Source: Micromonospora eburnea (GTDB taxonomy: Bacteria > Actinomycetota > Actinomycetes > Mycobacteriales > Micromonosporaceae). Taken from it: a stretch of 64,000 bases of DNA. Both the position numbers and the translations under genes were made by a program. The notes beneath the pieces were generated by a model. That model was not told the origin of the DNA. It did not search any database and saw only the letters and a list, made by a program, of their open reading frames with translations. The DNA is taken from the NCBI RefSeq assembly GCF_900090225.1, contig NZ_FMHY01000002.1, forward strand, positions 4,712,001 to 4,776,000, read 5' to 3'. This document shows, piece after piece, positions 1 through 9,672 of the stretch; the stretch's first letter is position 1, and every line of letters starts with the position of its first letter.

Positions 1-1
1 A

Positions 2-3000
2 GGCGATGTGAATGCAGTCTATGAACGGCTGGGTGAGCTCGGCTACGACTACGGGCTGCTGTTCCGAGGCCTGACCGAGGTGTGGACCGTCGATGGCCTG
101 ACCTACGCCGAGGTACGTCTGCCAGAGGGTACGGAACGAGCAGAAAACACCTTCCACATCCATCCCGCCCTACTCGACGCAGCACTGCACGCTGCGGCAC
201 TGCCCTCGGCAGCGCTGAGGGACGGTACCGACACCGTCCGACTGCCGTTCTCGTGGAGCCGTGTCCGGACGGCGGTCTCCGGAGCCGACTTCTTGCGGGT
301 CCGCCTCACGCGCACCTCTGACGATTCCCTCTCGCTCGTGCTCGCGGACGGTCACGGTGCCGTCGTCGCCACGGTCGGTTCTCTCACTACTCGCGCGGTA
401 CGCAGCACCGACGTGCTCGACGTAGCGACGCAGGCCCAGGCCGGGCAGCCGTACGAGGTCGTGTGGGAGCGGTTGGGTGTGGTGGTCCCGGACGAGGTCG
501 CGGTGCCGGTGGGGTGGGCGTTGCTGGGTTCGGGTGGGTCGGGGTCGGGGTGGGACGGGGTGCCGGTGTATCCGGACGTGACCGCGTTGGCTGAGGCGGT
601 GGATGCTCCGGACACCGTGTTGTACGTGGTGGATCCCGAGACGGCTGATAGAGACGCGGACGTGGTGCGGCGGGCGCATCAGGTGAGTGCCGCGTTGGTG
701 CGGGTGCTGCGGGACTGGCTGGCTCGTGACCTTGACGCCCGGCTGGTGGTGGTGACCCGTCAGGCGGTCGCCACGGTCCCGCACGAGGCAGTGGACGACC
801 TCGCGGCGGCGTGTTTGTGGGGTTTGGTGCGGGTGGCTCAGCGGGAGCATCCGGGGCGGTTCGTGTTGGTCGATGGTGATGGTGGGGTGGTGGGTTGGCG
901 GGTGTTGTCGGGGGTGTTGGCGGGTGGTGAGTCGCAGGTCGCGGTGCGTGGTGGGGTGGTGTTGAGGCCACGGTTGTCGCGGTTGCCCGCACAACCGGTG
1001 CCCGCCAGCGGCGGTGGGTTCGGGGGGTTGGACCCGTCGGGGACGGTGTTGATCACTGGTGGTACGGGTGGTTTGGGGGCGTTGACGGCGTGGCACCTGG
1101 TGCGCCGGTACGGGGTCCGGCGGTTGGTGTTGGTGAGTCGTCGGGGTATGGCCGCCGCGGGTGCGGGGGAGCTACGCGCGGGGTTGGAAGCGGCGGGCGC
1201 GCGGGTGTGGGTACGGGAGTGTGACAGTGGTGACCGGGCCGGGTTGGCGCGGGTGTTGGCGCAGGTGGATCAGCGGCATCCGTTGACAGCGGTGATCCAC
1301 GCCGCGGGTGTGGTGGATGACGGTGTGGTGCAGTCACTGAACACGGAGCGGATGTCGGCGGTGCTACGACCGAAGGTCGACGGGGCGTGGCATCTCCACG
1401 AGTTGACCGCTGACATGCCGTTGTCGGCGTTCGTGTTGTTCTCCTCGGTGGCCGGGGTGCTGGGTAACCCGGGGCAGGGTAACTACGCGGCGGCGAACAC
1501 GTTCCTGGACGCGTTGGCGCAGCACCGGCGGGCTGTCGGGCTACCCGCGACGAGTGTGGCGTGGGGATTGTGGGAGACCGGTACCGGGCTGACCGGCGGG
1601 CTGTCCGACACCGACCGTGACCGGTTGACACGTAGCGGGATCCGGGCGTTGAGCACCGAACAGGGACTACACCTGTTGGACACCGCCGTCGGTCAGGACC
1701 GGGCGCAGGTAGTCGCCGCCCGCTGGGACCTACCAGCACTACGGCGCCACCCCGACCGTTCCCCGATCCTGGACTCGCTGGCCCACCGGCCCGTGTCCCC
1801 CCGCCACACACCACCCGGTGGTGAGAACACCACCCGGCTCGCTACCCAACTGGCCGGCCTCAGCACATCGGAACAGCGGTCGGTGGTGCTGCAGGTGGTG
1901 CGGTCGCACACCGCTGAGGTGCTGGGTCACGACCAGGTGGGAGCGGTCGATGTGGGCCAGCCGTTCCAGGAACTGGGGTTCGACTCGCTGACCGCGGTCG
2001 AGTTGCGTAACCGACTCAACGCCGCCACCGGCCTGCGATTGCCCTCCACCACCGTCTTCGACCACCCGACTCCCTCGGCGTTGGCCGAGCAGATCCTGCA
2101 CCAGCTGACCGCTTCGGTCCCCACGACCACCGTCGCGTCACCGACGACGGTCGACGGTGGTGAGCCGATCGCGATCGTGGCGATGGGCTGCCGCTATCCG
2201 GGTGGGGTGTACTCCCCCCGGGAGTTGTGGCGGCTGGTCATCGATGGTGTGGATGTGATCGGGGGGTTCCCGACGGGTCGTGGGTGGGACCTGGCGGGGC
2301 TCTACGACCCGGATCCCGAACGGGTGGGTAAGAGTTACGTCCGGGAGGGTGGTTTCCTCTACGACGCCGACGAGTTCGACGCGGAGTTCTTCGGCATCAG
2401 CCCTCGTGAGGCGCTCGCGATCGACCCGCAGCAGCGGTTGCTGCTGGAAACGGTGTGGGAGACGTTGGAGCGTGCCGCGATCCCGCCGGAGACGTTGCGG
2501 GGCACCCGTACCGGTGTGTTCACCGGAGTGATGTACAACGACTACGGCACCCGACTGCAACCGGCCCCCTCCGGTTTCGAAGGCTACATCGGTAACGGCA
2601 GCTCCAGCAGCGTCGCGTCCGGCCGGATCTCCTACACCCTGGGCCTGGAAGGCCCCGCCATCACCGTCGACACCGCCTGTTCCTCATCACTGGTGGCACT
2701 GCACCTGGCCGGCCAGGCCCTGCGATCAGGCGAGTGCGACCTGGCGTTGGCCGGCGGCGTCACGGTCATGGCCACACCCCAGTTGTTCATCGAGTTCAGC
2801 CGCCAACGCGGCCTGTCACCCGACGGCCGGTGCAAGCCGTTCGCTGCCGCGGCCGACGGCACGGGCTTCGGTGAGGGCGCCGGCATCATCCTGCTGGAAC
2901 GCCTGTCAGACGCACGCCGGAACGGGCATCCGGTGTTGGCGGTGATCCGGGGTAGCGCGGTGAACCAGGACGGGGCGTCGAACGGGCTGACCGCGCCGAA

Positions 3001-6000
3001 CGGTCCGGCGCAGCAGCGGGTGATCCGGCAGGCGTTAGCGAACGCGGGTGTGGACGCCACAGACGTGGATGTGGTGGAGGCACACGGGACCGGCACGACG
3101 TTGGGTGACCCGATCGAGGCGCAGGCGTTGCTGGCCACCTACGGGCAGGGCCGTGAGACTGGTCATCCGTTGTGGTTGGGATCAGTCAAGTCGAACATCG
3201 GCCACACCCAGGCCGCGGCGGGTGTCGCCGGTGTGATCAAAATGGTGCAGGCCATCCAGCACGGCCTGCTGCCGGCCACGCTGCACGTGGACGCCCCGAC
3301 CCCACACGTGGACTGGGACACCGGCCGGGTCGCGCTACTCACCGAGACGGTGCCATGGCCGGACACCGGCCGTCCCCGCCGGGCAGCGGTGTCATCATTC
3401 GGCATCAGCGGCACCAACGCCCACCTCATCCTCGAAGCACCCCCCACCGTAAGCACAAACACCCCCAAACCCACCACCACCGAACCCCCCACCGCCACCG
3501 GACCTCTCACCACCGACGACGGCGATGACACCGACACCACCGACGGCGGTGACACCCGCACCAACACCACCGACGGCGGTGACACCAGCACCAACACCAG
3601 CAACGTCGGCGCCGGCGATGGTGGCGCTGGTAGTGGACCGGTGCCGTGGTTGATTTCGGCGAGGTCGGTGGAGGCGTTGCGGGCGCAGGCGTTGCGGTTG
3701 GCGGATCATGTGGCCGCGCATCCCGGGTACCAGGCCGCTGACATCGCGGCCGCGTTGGTCACGACGCGGAGTCAGCATCGTTTCCGTGCCGGTGTCGTGG
3801 TGGACGGTGCCGGTGATGGTGAGGCGGTGTTGCGGGAGTGGGCGGCCGGGCCGATGGTGTCTGCTCGGGTGGTGTGTGGGGATGCCGAGGCCGGGGGGAA
3901 GATCGCTGTTCTTCTCACGGGTCAGGGTTCCCAGCGGGTAGGGGCCGGGCGGGGGCTTTACGGTCGGGAGCCGGTGTTCACCGCCGTGTTGGACGAGGTG
4001 TGCACCCATCTGGATGCTCACCTCGACCGGCCGTTACGGTCGGTGTTGTTCGCCGCCGCGGATGGTCCTGACGCGGGGCTGTTGGATGACACCACCTACA
4101 CGCAGCCGGCGTTGTTCGCGCTCCAGGTGGCCTTGTACCGGCTGGTGGAACATCACGGACTCCGCGCGGACTATTTCATCGGTCACTCGGTCGGTGAGGT
4201 GAGCGCCGCTCATCTGGCCGGGGTGATGTCACTGGCCGACGCCGCCGCTGTGGTGACGGCTCGGGCCCGGTTGATGGCCACGTTGCCGGCCGGGGTCATG
4301 GTCAGTGTCCAGGCCACCCCCGCCCAGGTTGAGGAGTATCTGAACCCGCGGGTCGGTATCGCCGCCTACAACACCCCTACCAGCACCGTGATCTCCGGTG
4401 ACCCGCAAGCCACCCACACCGTGGCTGACCGGCTACACGCCCTGGGCCATGCGGGCAGGGTGTTACACACCCGACACGCGTTCCACTCCCCGCACACCGA
4501 GACGATCCTGACCGAGTTCCACCACATCGCCAGCCGTGTCACCTACCAGCGGCCCCACACCCCGATCATCTCCAACCTCACCGGTGACGTCGCCGACCCC
4601 GAGCACATCACCACCGCCGAGTACTGGACCGACCACATCCGGCAACCCGTCCGGTTCCACCAGGGCATCACCACCCTGGACCAGCACCACGTCACCACCT
4701 ACCTCGAACTCGGTCCCGCTCCCACCCTCACCCACCTCACCGAACACACCCTCACCCACAGCGGACGGGGTGGGGATGTCGTCTACCTCAACGTTCTGCA
4801 CCCCCACCACGACGAAACCCGCACCCTCCTGACCACGCTCACCACCGCCCACACCCGGGGTCACCACATCACCTGGCACCACCACCTGACACCACCACCA
4901 CAACCGGTACCCCTACCCACCTATCCGTTCACCCGGAATCGGTACTGGCTGGCCGCTGACCCTGTCGTGCCTGTTCACGCTGCCCCGACCGGTCATCCGC
5001 TCCTACCGGCCGTGCTGGAACTTCCTGACGACACTCACGTGTTCACCGGCACGCTGCACCCCAGCGCCCCGTCGTGGCTGGCCGAGCACACCATCGGGGA
5101 CCACTGCCTGCTTCCCGCGACCGCGTTCGTCGACATGGTGTTGCACGCCGCTCACCACACCGGTCATCACACCATCACCGATCTGGTCATCCACACGCCG
5201 CTTGCCCTGTCCGGTGACACCGCCACCGACATTCAACTCGTTATCGGTCCGGTGGACGCCACCGGCCATCGGGCCTGCACCATCCGCTCCCGCGCGCACA
5301 CCACCACGGCGGGTCCCTGGAGTGACCACGTCACCGCCGAGGTCACCACCGGCACCGCCGGCGTTCCCGCCGTCCCCGCCATCGTCTGGCCACCCACCCA
5401 TGCCAGCAGGCTGGACACCACCAACCTCTACCACCACCTCGACCAGCGGGGCCTGCGCTACGGCCCTACCTTCCAAGGCCTACGCCACGCCTGGAAACAC
5501 CACAACGACCTCTACGCCGAGGTCCACCTCCCTGCCACCCCCCACCCACACCACCACACCATCCACCCCGCACTCCTCGACGCCGCGCTACACGCTCTCA
5601 CCCTCCACCACCCCGACCACACCACCATCCAACTCCCCTTCTCCTGGACCGGCGTCACCCTCCATTCCGATCCCGGCAACACGGTCCGCGTGAAGCTGTC
5701 GCCCACCGGTGCCGATACGCTGGCCATCACCCTCATGGACGACCGGGGCACGCCGGTCGCCACGATCCAGTCGCTCTCTGTCCGACCGGTCGACTCTCAG
5801 CAGCTCGCCCGTGCCGCTGCGCGGCGAAGTGATTCGCTCTTCCGCCCCCGCTGGAAGCGACTGGCAGTACCCGCGGCGCCGGCGTCCGAGCCGATCGCCA
5901 TCGTGGGAAGCGACCTGGAGTTGGCTCCGGCGTTGATGTCCCACACCCCGGTGAACGCCTACCCGAGCCTGGCCGCGCTTGTCGAGGCCATCGACAGCGG

Positions 6001-7729
6001 CCTGCCCGTACCTCGTACGGTGCTCGCTCCCTGCGGCGGTCACGCTGGCTCGAGCGTCCCCGTAGGTGCCCGTGCCGCCACCCACCGTGTGCTGACGCTC
6101 GTACAGGAATGGCTCGGCGAGAAACGACTCGCGGAGTCTCGGTTGGTCGTCGTCACTCGGCACGCGATGGGCGTGGACCCGACGGAAGAGGTACGTAACC
6201 TCACCCACTCGGCGTTGTGGGGGCTCATCCGCTCCGCCCGGAGTGAGAACCCCGGCAGATTCGCCCTCGTCGACCTCGACAACGATCCGGCTTCCATCAA
6301 GGCGCTGCCCACCGCTCTCGGATGCGATGAACCGGAGATGGCGGTACGCGTTGGCGTCCCGCAGGTGTGCCGACTGGCCCGGGCCGACGCTGACGGGGTC
6401 GACTCCGCCGGGTTCACGCTCGATCCGGAGGGAACGGTGCTGGTGGTGGGCGGAACGGGTGCGCTCGGTGCGCTCACGGCACGTCATCTGGTGACCTCGT
6501 ACGGAGCCCGTCATCTGCTGCTCGCCAGTCGGCAGGGCGCGGCGGCGCCGACCGCCGCCGCGCTGGTCGCCGAGCTCACCGAACTGGGCGCGGCGAAGGT
6601 ACGGGTCGCCGCCTGTGACGCCGCGGATCGCGACGCGGTGTACGAGCTCCTCACGTCAGTTCCCCCCGAGCACCCACTCACGGCGGTGATACACACTGCT
6701 GGAGCGGTGGACGACGCCACCATCGCGTCTCTCACCGCGGAGTCCCTGGACGCCGTACTCCGTGCCAAGGTCGACGGAGCCTGGCACCTGCACGAGCTGA
6801 CCGCCGGGCTCGACCTCTCGGCCTTTGTTCTGTTCTCCTCGCTCGCCGGCACGCTGGGCAATCCGGGGCAGGCCAACTACGCCGCCGCCAACACGTTCCT
6901 CGACGCTCTCGCGCATCACCGGCGTTCGCTGGGACTGCCCGCCACGTCGCTGGACTGGGGTCCCTGGGACGGGCCGGACGGCATGGCGGGATCACTCGAC
7001 CGCACGAGTCGTATCCGGATCCAGCGCAACGGCATCCTCGCGCTGCCAGCGGACCAGGGACTCGCCATCCTCGATACCGCGCTGGGCATGCCCGACGAGG
7101 CCCAGCTCGTCACGGCTCGCCTGGATCGGGCCGCGTTGTACGGGCTGGCGGACCGCGGGACTCTGCCCCCGATCCTGCAGGACCTCGTCGGCGGTCCCAC
7201 CCACCCGGCCACCGGTGCCCGGCGAGGGCAGGTCGCGCTCATGCAGCGCCTGTCCGGGCTGTCTGGGAACGACCAGCGCGACGTCCTGTTGGATTTCGTA
7301 CGCCATGAGATCAGCGCGGTGCTCGGACACGCCTCGGCCGCCTCCATCGAGCCGGAACGTGGACTGCTGGACATGGGGTTCGACTCGCTCTCGGCCGTCG
7401 AACTGCGCAACCGGCTCAGTGCCGTCACCGATCTGCGCATGCCGCCGACGCTGGCATTCGATCATCCCACCCCTGCCGCCCTGGCCCGGTACCTGCACGA
7501 GGCGCTCGCGCCGGACGGGGCGACCCCGCTGCCGGACGAGGACGCCGAGATCCGGGAGGCGATCGCGTCGATTCCCCTCGACCGGATTCGCGACGCCGGA
7601 TTGTTGGAGACCCTGATGCGACTGGCCAGGAACGCGGTGCCGTTCGCGGTCACCGAGTCGGACGAACGACGCAGCACCATCGAGGAGGGAGACGTGGACG
7701 ACCTGGTGCGCCTCGCGCTCGGCCAGTAG
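2..7729 (+). CDS. Modular type I polyketide synthase, 3' part (PKS A): [DH]-KR-ACP / KS-AT-DH-KR-ACP
   Basis: The frame is open to the left edge, so the N-terminus lies outside the window. Residue numbers count from the GTG codon at 8. Module A1 is seen from the second half of its DH (HPALLDAALHA near 58), then KR (GGTGGLG near 350, VDD and YAAAN, B-type, active) and ACP (GFDSL near 657). Module A2 has KS (720-1145, Cys in TACSSS near 891), AT (1297-1600, GHSVGE and HAFH, malonyl-CoA type), DH (catalytic His near 1693), KR (GGTGALG near 2146, VDD, YAAAN) and ACP (GFDSL near 2457). The A2 DH motif is HTIGDHCLLP, with Asp where Gly is usual, but His and the later HPALLD Asp remain. A C-terminal docking region ending DDLVRLALGQ pairs plausibly with the N-terminus of PKS B. 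Each module should add malonate and leave an E-alkene. The KS-AT linker carries a short tandem repeat. Confidence 0.97.
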   Translation, partial: GDVNAVYERLGELGYDYGLLFRGLTEVWTVDGLTYAEVRLPEGTERAENTFHIHPALLDAALHAAALPSAALRDGTDTVRLPFSWSRVRTAVSGADFLRVRLTRTSDDSLSLVLADGHGAVVATVGSLTTRAVRSTDVLDVATQAQAGQPYEVVWERLGVVVPDEVAVPVGWALLGSGGSGSGWDGVPVYPDVTALAEAVDAPDTVLYVVDPETADRDADVVRRAHQVSAALVRVLRDWLARDLDARLVVVTRQAVATVPHEAVDDLAAACLWGLVRVAQREHPGRFVLVDGDGGVVGWRVLSGVLAGGESQVAVRGGVVLRPRLSRLPAQPVPASGGGFGGLDPSGTVLITGGTGGLGALTAWHLVRRYGVRRLVLVSRRGMAAAGAGELRAGLEAAGARVWVRECDSGDRAGLARVLAQVDQRHPLTAVIHAAGVVDDGVVQSLNTERMSAVLRPKVDGAWHLHELTADMPLSAFVLFSSVAGVLGNPGQGNYAAANTFLDALAQHRRAVGLPATSVAWGLWETGTGLTGGLSDTDRDRLTRSGIRALSTEQGLHLLDTAVGQDRAQVVAARWDLPALRRHPDRSPILDSLAHRPVSPRHTPPGGENTTRLATQLAGLSTSEQRSVVLQVVRSHTAEVLGHDQVGAVDVGQPFQELGFDSLTAVELRNRLNAATGLRLPSTTVFDHPTPSALAEQILHQLTASVPTTTVASPTTVDGGEPIAIVAMGCRYPGGVYSPRELWRLVIDGVDVIGGFPTGRGWDLAGLYDPDPERVGKSYVREGGFLYDADEFDAEFFGISPREALAIDPQQRLLLETVWETLERAAIPPETLRGTRTGVFTGVMYNDYGTRLQPAPSGFEGYIGNGSSSSVASGRISYTLGLEGPAITVDTACSSSLVALHLAGQALRSGECDLALAGGVTVMATPQLFIEFSRQRGLSPDGRCKPFAAAADGTGFGEGAGIILLERLSDARRNGHPVLAVIRGSAVNQDGASNGLTAPNGPAQQRVIRQALANAGVDATDVDVVEAHGTGTTLGDPIEAQALLATYGQGRETGHPLWLGSVKSNIGHTQAAAGVAGVIKMVQAIQHGLLPATLHVDAPTPHVDWDTGRVALLTETVPWPDTGRPRRAAVSSFGISGTNAHLILEAPPTVSTNTPKPTTTEPPTATGPLTTDDGDDTDTTDGGDTRTNTTDGGDTSTNTSNVGAGDGGAGSGPVPWLISARSVEALRAQALRLADHVAAHPGYQAADIAAALVTTRSQHRFRAGVVVDGAGDGEAVLREWAAGPMVSARVVCGDAEAGGKIAVLLTGQGSQRVGAGRGLYGREPVFTAVLDEVCTHLDAHLDRPLRSVLFAAADGPDAGLLDDTTYTQPALFALQVALYRLVEHHGLRADYFIGHSVGEVSAAHLAGVMSLADAAAVVTARARLMATLPAGVMVSVQATPAQVEEYLNPRVGIAAYNTPTSTVISGDPQATHTVADRLHALGHAGRVLHTRHAFHSPHTETILTEFHHIASRVTYQRPHTPIISNLTGDVADPEHITTAEYWTDHIRQPVRFHQGITTLDQHHVTTYLELGPAPTLTHLTEHTLTHSGRGGDVVYLNVLHPHHDETRTLLTTLTTAHTRGHHITWHHHLTPPPQPVPLPTYPFTRNRYWLAADPVVPVHAAPTGHPLLPAVLELPDDTHVFTGTLHPSAPSWLAEHTIGDHCLLPATAFVDMVLHAAHHTGHHTITDLVIHTPLALSGDTATDIQLVIGPVDATGHRACTIRSRAHTTTAGPWSDHVTAEVTTGTAGVPAVPAIVWPPTHASRLDTTNLYHHLDQRGLRYGPTFQGLRHAWKHHNDLYAEVHLPATPHPHHHTIHPALLDAALHALTLHHPDHTTIQLPFSWTGVTLHSDPGNTVRVKLSPTGADTLAITLMDDRGTPVATIQSLSVRPVDSQQLARAAARRSDSLFRPRWKRLAVPAAPASEPIAIVGSDLELAPALMSHTPVNAYPSLAALVEAIDSGLPVPRTVLAPCGGHAGSSVPVGARAATHRVLTLVQEWLGEKRLAESRLVVVTRHAMGVDPTEEVRNLTHSALWGLIRSARSENPGRFALVDLDNDPASIKALPTALGCDEPEMAVRVGVPQVCRLARADADGVDSAGFTLDPEGTVLVVGGTGALGALTARHLVTSYGARHLLLASRQGAAAPTAAALVAELTELGAAKVRVAACDAADRDAVYELLTSVPPEHPLTAVIHTAGAVDDATIASLTAESLDAVLRAKVDGAWHLHELTAGLDLSAFVLFSSLAGTLGNPGQANYAAANTFLDALAHHRRSLGLPATSLDWGPWDGPDGMAGSLDRTSRIRIQRNGILALPADQGLAILDTALGMPDEAQLVTARLDRAALYGLADRGTLPPILQDLVGGPTHPATGARRGQVALMQRLSGLSGNDQRDVLLDFVRHEISAVLGHASAASIEPERGLLDMGFDSLSAVELRNRLSAVTDLRMPPTLAFDHPTPAALARYLHEALAPDGATPLPDEDAEIREAIASIPLDRIRDAGLLETLMRLARNAVPFAVTESDERRSTIEEGDVDDLVRLALGQ
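3541..3600 (+). repeat. 30-bp tandem repeat in the KS-AT linker of PKS A
   Basis: CGACGGCGGTGACACC recurs at 3541 and 3571 in two 30-bp units coding for Asp-Gly-Gly-Asp-Thr-rich linker. One unit remains in PKS C (near 34250) and essentially none in PKS B, so the linker length varies between copies. Confidence 0.8.
3641..4950 (+). repeat. Near-identical AT block, copy 1 (PKS A module 2)
   Basis: This 1.3-kb block, from the KS-AT linker through the AT to the post-AT linker, is almost identical at the DNA level to the blocks at 28636 and 34320. Only scattered single differences are seen over long stretches. Confidence 0.9.
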
Positions 7730-8422
7730 ACGGCAACAGGTGCCGTGACCATGATCGTGCGCGGTGCTGGTAGGGAGTCGGCCGCCCCTGACCGTCGCCA
7801 TTCCCAGCGCCGGTGTCAGCGCCCGACAGGCGGTGTCCGAGCATGCGCGTCACGTCCGGGCAGCAGGTCCTCATCGATACGTACCGGCGAGCGCCCGAAC
7901 GGACGGGCCGGCGTGAGTCCCGTCGGCTCGCCGCAGACGGGTCGACCTTTGGCATCGGCGGCTCCAGGTGCACGCCGACGGCGCGGCCCACGGGGCGTAC
8001 TGCGACCATCAGTGGCTGATCCCGCGGCTGGTGACGATCACGGAGATGAGCGACGAGGATCCCGTGCCGACGCACGAACCCGCCGCCAGACGGTGGGAGC
8101 CGCAACCACCGACAAGCGAGCGCCTGGCCCGCCGACAGACCAGCGCCCAGCGCACCGAGACCAGCCGGGCCTGGTCCGACTGGTCTCGGTGTACACGATG
8201 ATGGACCCCGGATCTGCTACGCGCGTCGACGACCTCGGTGCCGAGGTCGTCCGAGTCGAGCGCCGGCGCCGGGTGGGTGCTGGGACCGCATGGGGGACTG
8301 CCGGCCGCAGCTCCAGCGTGCCGCCGTGCCCCTGGCGTATCTCTAGTGGCGGGGTGGGAGTCCTGTCCGGGACGGACAACTGGCCGGTCACGCCCGCCCC
8401 GTCCCCCGGGTCTCAGCGGGGG
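7730..8422. other. Intergenic region with no convincing gene
   Basis: This 693-bp stretch lies between the convergent ends of PKS A and the O-methyltransferase. Open frames exist on both strands, but they are Arg/Pro/Gly-rich, overlap each other and lack ribosome-binding sites. One short plus-strand patch near 8210-8270 reads like the DLGAEVVRVER motif of CaiB/BaiF CoA transferases, but nothing around it extends the match. I see no promoter repeat of the kind found elsewhere in this cluster. Confidence 0.5.
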
Positions 8423-9184
8423 TCAGTCCCGGACAGACAGCTCCGCCCCGGGGACCGTGGGCATCAGCGCACGAAGCGGTGAGTCGGCGGGCAATGCCTG
8501 CATCAGGGCGCCGACCTTGCGCCGGTCCGCCTCTGACAGCTGTGGCATCAGGGGGATCCACGTGGAGTGGAAGCCGTTCGCCGGCGTCCTGACATGCTCC
8601 AGGTAGTCGGGCTCGGCGTTGTCGTTGATCAGCATTGCACCGGGACGCAGCTGCGGGGTGAGCAACCGGAGCACCTCCAGCGCCAACGAGGAGCCTCCCG
8701 CCGGGCTCCAGCCCTGGTCGCTCGCCTGGAAGCCGTCGATCACCGCGATGTCCACCGGGCCTCCGACGTCGGCGAGCGTGCTGCGGGCGTCACCAGTCCG
8801 AATCTCGACGAACGGGGACAGTCCTGCCTCGGCGACGTTCTTCCGGGCGATCTCGACCTTGGCCGGCACCAACTCGGAGCCGATCACGATGCCGCCCCCG
8901 TTGTCCCGGATCGCGGCGGCGAGGTAGATCAACGACGTCCCGACGGAGGTGGCGAAGTCGACGGCTCGGGTGGCCCGAGTGGCGCGGGTCAGCAGGTAGA
9001 GGAGTTCACCGAGTTCGGTACTGATCGACAGTGGGCATTCTGCGAAGTCGAACGGGTCGCTGCTCCAGGTGTCCGCCGCCATCGCCCGGCTGTTCACCTT
9101 TTCGAACGAGGCAATGTTCTCAGCATTCATGCGGTCCAGCACACTACGTACCCGCGGATCGCTGATGGCGTCCGGTCTGACCAT
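8423..9184 (-). CDS. SAM-dependent O-methyltransferase (class I)
   Basis: This 253-residue protein begins at an ATG preceded by a strong GAAGGAGAAG ribosome-binding site; a longer frame to 9292 lacks one. It has a Rossmann-type methyltransferase core: a glycine-poor SAM motif (VDFATSVGTS), an acidic strand-2 end (GSELVPAKVEIARKN) and VDIAVIDGF. The overall layout resembles small catechol/caffeoyl-CoA type O-methyltransferases. In this cluster it could methylate a hydroxyl of the deoxysugar, the aglycone or the methylsalicylate; the sequence does not decide. It is transcribed away from the neighbouring P450, and a SARP-type repeat sits about 270 bp upstream (9452-9469). Confidence 0.85.
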   Translation of the reverse strand: MVRPDAISDPRVRSVLDRMNAENIASFEKVNSRAMAADTWSSDPFDFAECPLSISTELGELLYLLTRATRATRAVDFATSVGTSLIYLAAAIRDNGGGIVIGSELVPAKVEIARKNVAEAGLSPFVEIRTGDARSTLADVGGPVDIAVIDGFQASDQGWSPAGGSSLALEVLRLLTPQLRPGAMLINDNAEPDYLEHVRTPANGFHSTWIPLMPQLSEADRRKVGALMQALPADSPLRALMPTVPGAELSVRD

Positions 9185-9451
9185 TTCTTCTCCTTCGTTC
9201 GGGCCGGCCGGCGTTGGGGCGCCGCACCGGTTCGGTCGCTCTCCCGCCGGCGCAGCCCTCGTGGATGAACAGGCGACGGGGAGGCTGTGCATGGGCCGTC
9301 AGGCTGTGCCCCGCACACGCGCCGCCCCGGCCACGATTCGGCCAACCCACGGAAACGGCATTGGGGAACCTGATTGCCGTCGACGCGGAATCCTCACTCA
9401 GTTGATGGCCGGTATCTGACAACAACGCTGTTCGGGAAGCATCTTCGAGAC

Positions 9452-9469
9452 CCCTAAAGTGAGCCTAAC
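9452..9469 (-). promoter_or_regulatory. SARP-type operator for the methyltransferase gene
   Basis: On the minus strand it reads GTTAGGC-TCAC-TTTAGGG, two heptamers with an 11-bp period. Eight bases further on is GATGCT, a usable -10 hexamer (9443-9438). The same geometry recurs at six other promoters in the window. Confidence 0.75.
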
Positions 9470-9496
9470 CTGCGGCTTCATCAGCCTTCCCATAGC

Positions 9497-9514
9497 GTTA
9501 GCACCTCTTTAGCA
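9497..9514 (+). promoter_or_regulatory. SARP-type operator for the P450 gene
   Basis: It reads GTTAGCA-CCTC-TTTAGCA with an 11-bp period, and a -10-like AAAGAT lies 8 bp downstream (9523-9528). The predicted transcript start near 9535 lies beyond the upstream-most ATG/GTG of the frame, which supports the GTG start at 9673. Confidence 0.78.
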
Positions 9515-9672
9515 CAGGATTGAAAGATACCTGGAGACGACGTACTGGCCGCAGTGATGCAGGGAAACCACATATACAGGCGTCAAACCCGATCACGATG
9601 GAACGCCGGCAGCAACCCGACCTCGCCGTGGTCGGTGTCGGGAACAACCGTCCACGAAGTGAAGGAAGAGCC

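Larger units (their letters stand above)
9185..9672. other. Divergent promoter region (methyltransferase / P450)
   Basis: This is a 488-bp divergent intergenic region. It holds two back-to-back SARP-type direct repeats, one facing each gene. It also gives long leaders of roughly 245 nt for the methyltransferase and 140 nt for the P450. Open frames continuing into it from either gene lack good ribosome-binding sites. Confidence 0.6.

Noticed and set aside
4463..4903. Large opposite-strand frames inside PKS AT blocks, repeated in PKS B and C
   Set aside because: They arise from GC-biased third positions and recur only because the underlying AT block is duplicated; they have no start signals.
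7745..8482. Possible gene after PKS A
   Set aside because: Composition is Arg/Pro/Gly-rich without a recognised domain; a short CaiB-like phrase alone cannot support a pseudogene call.
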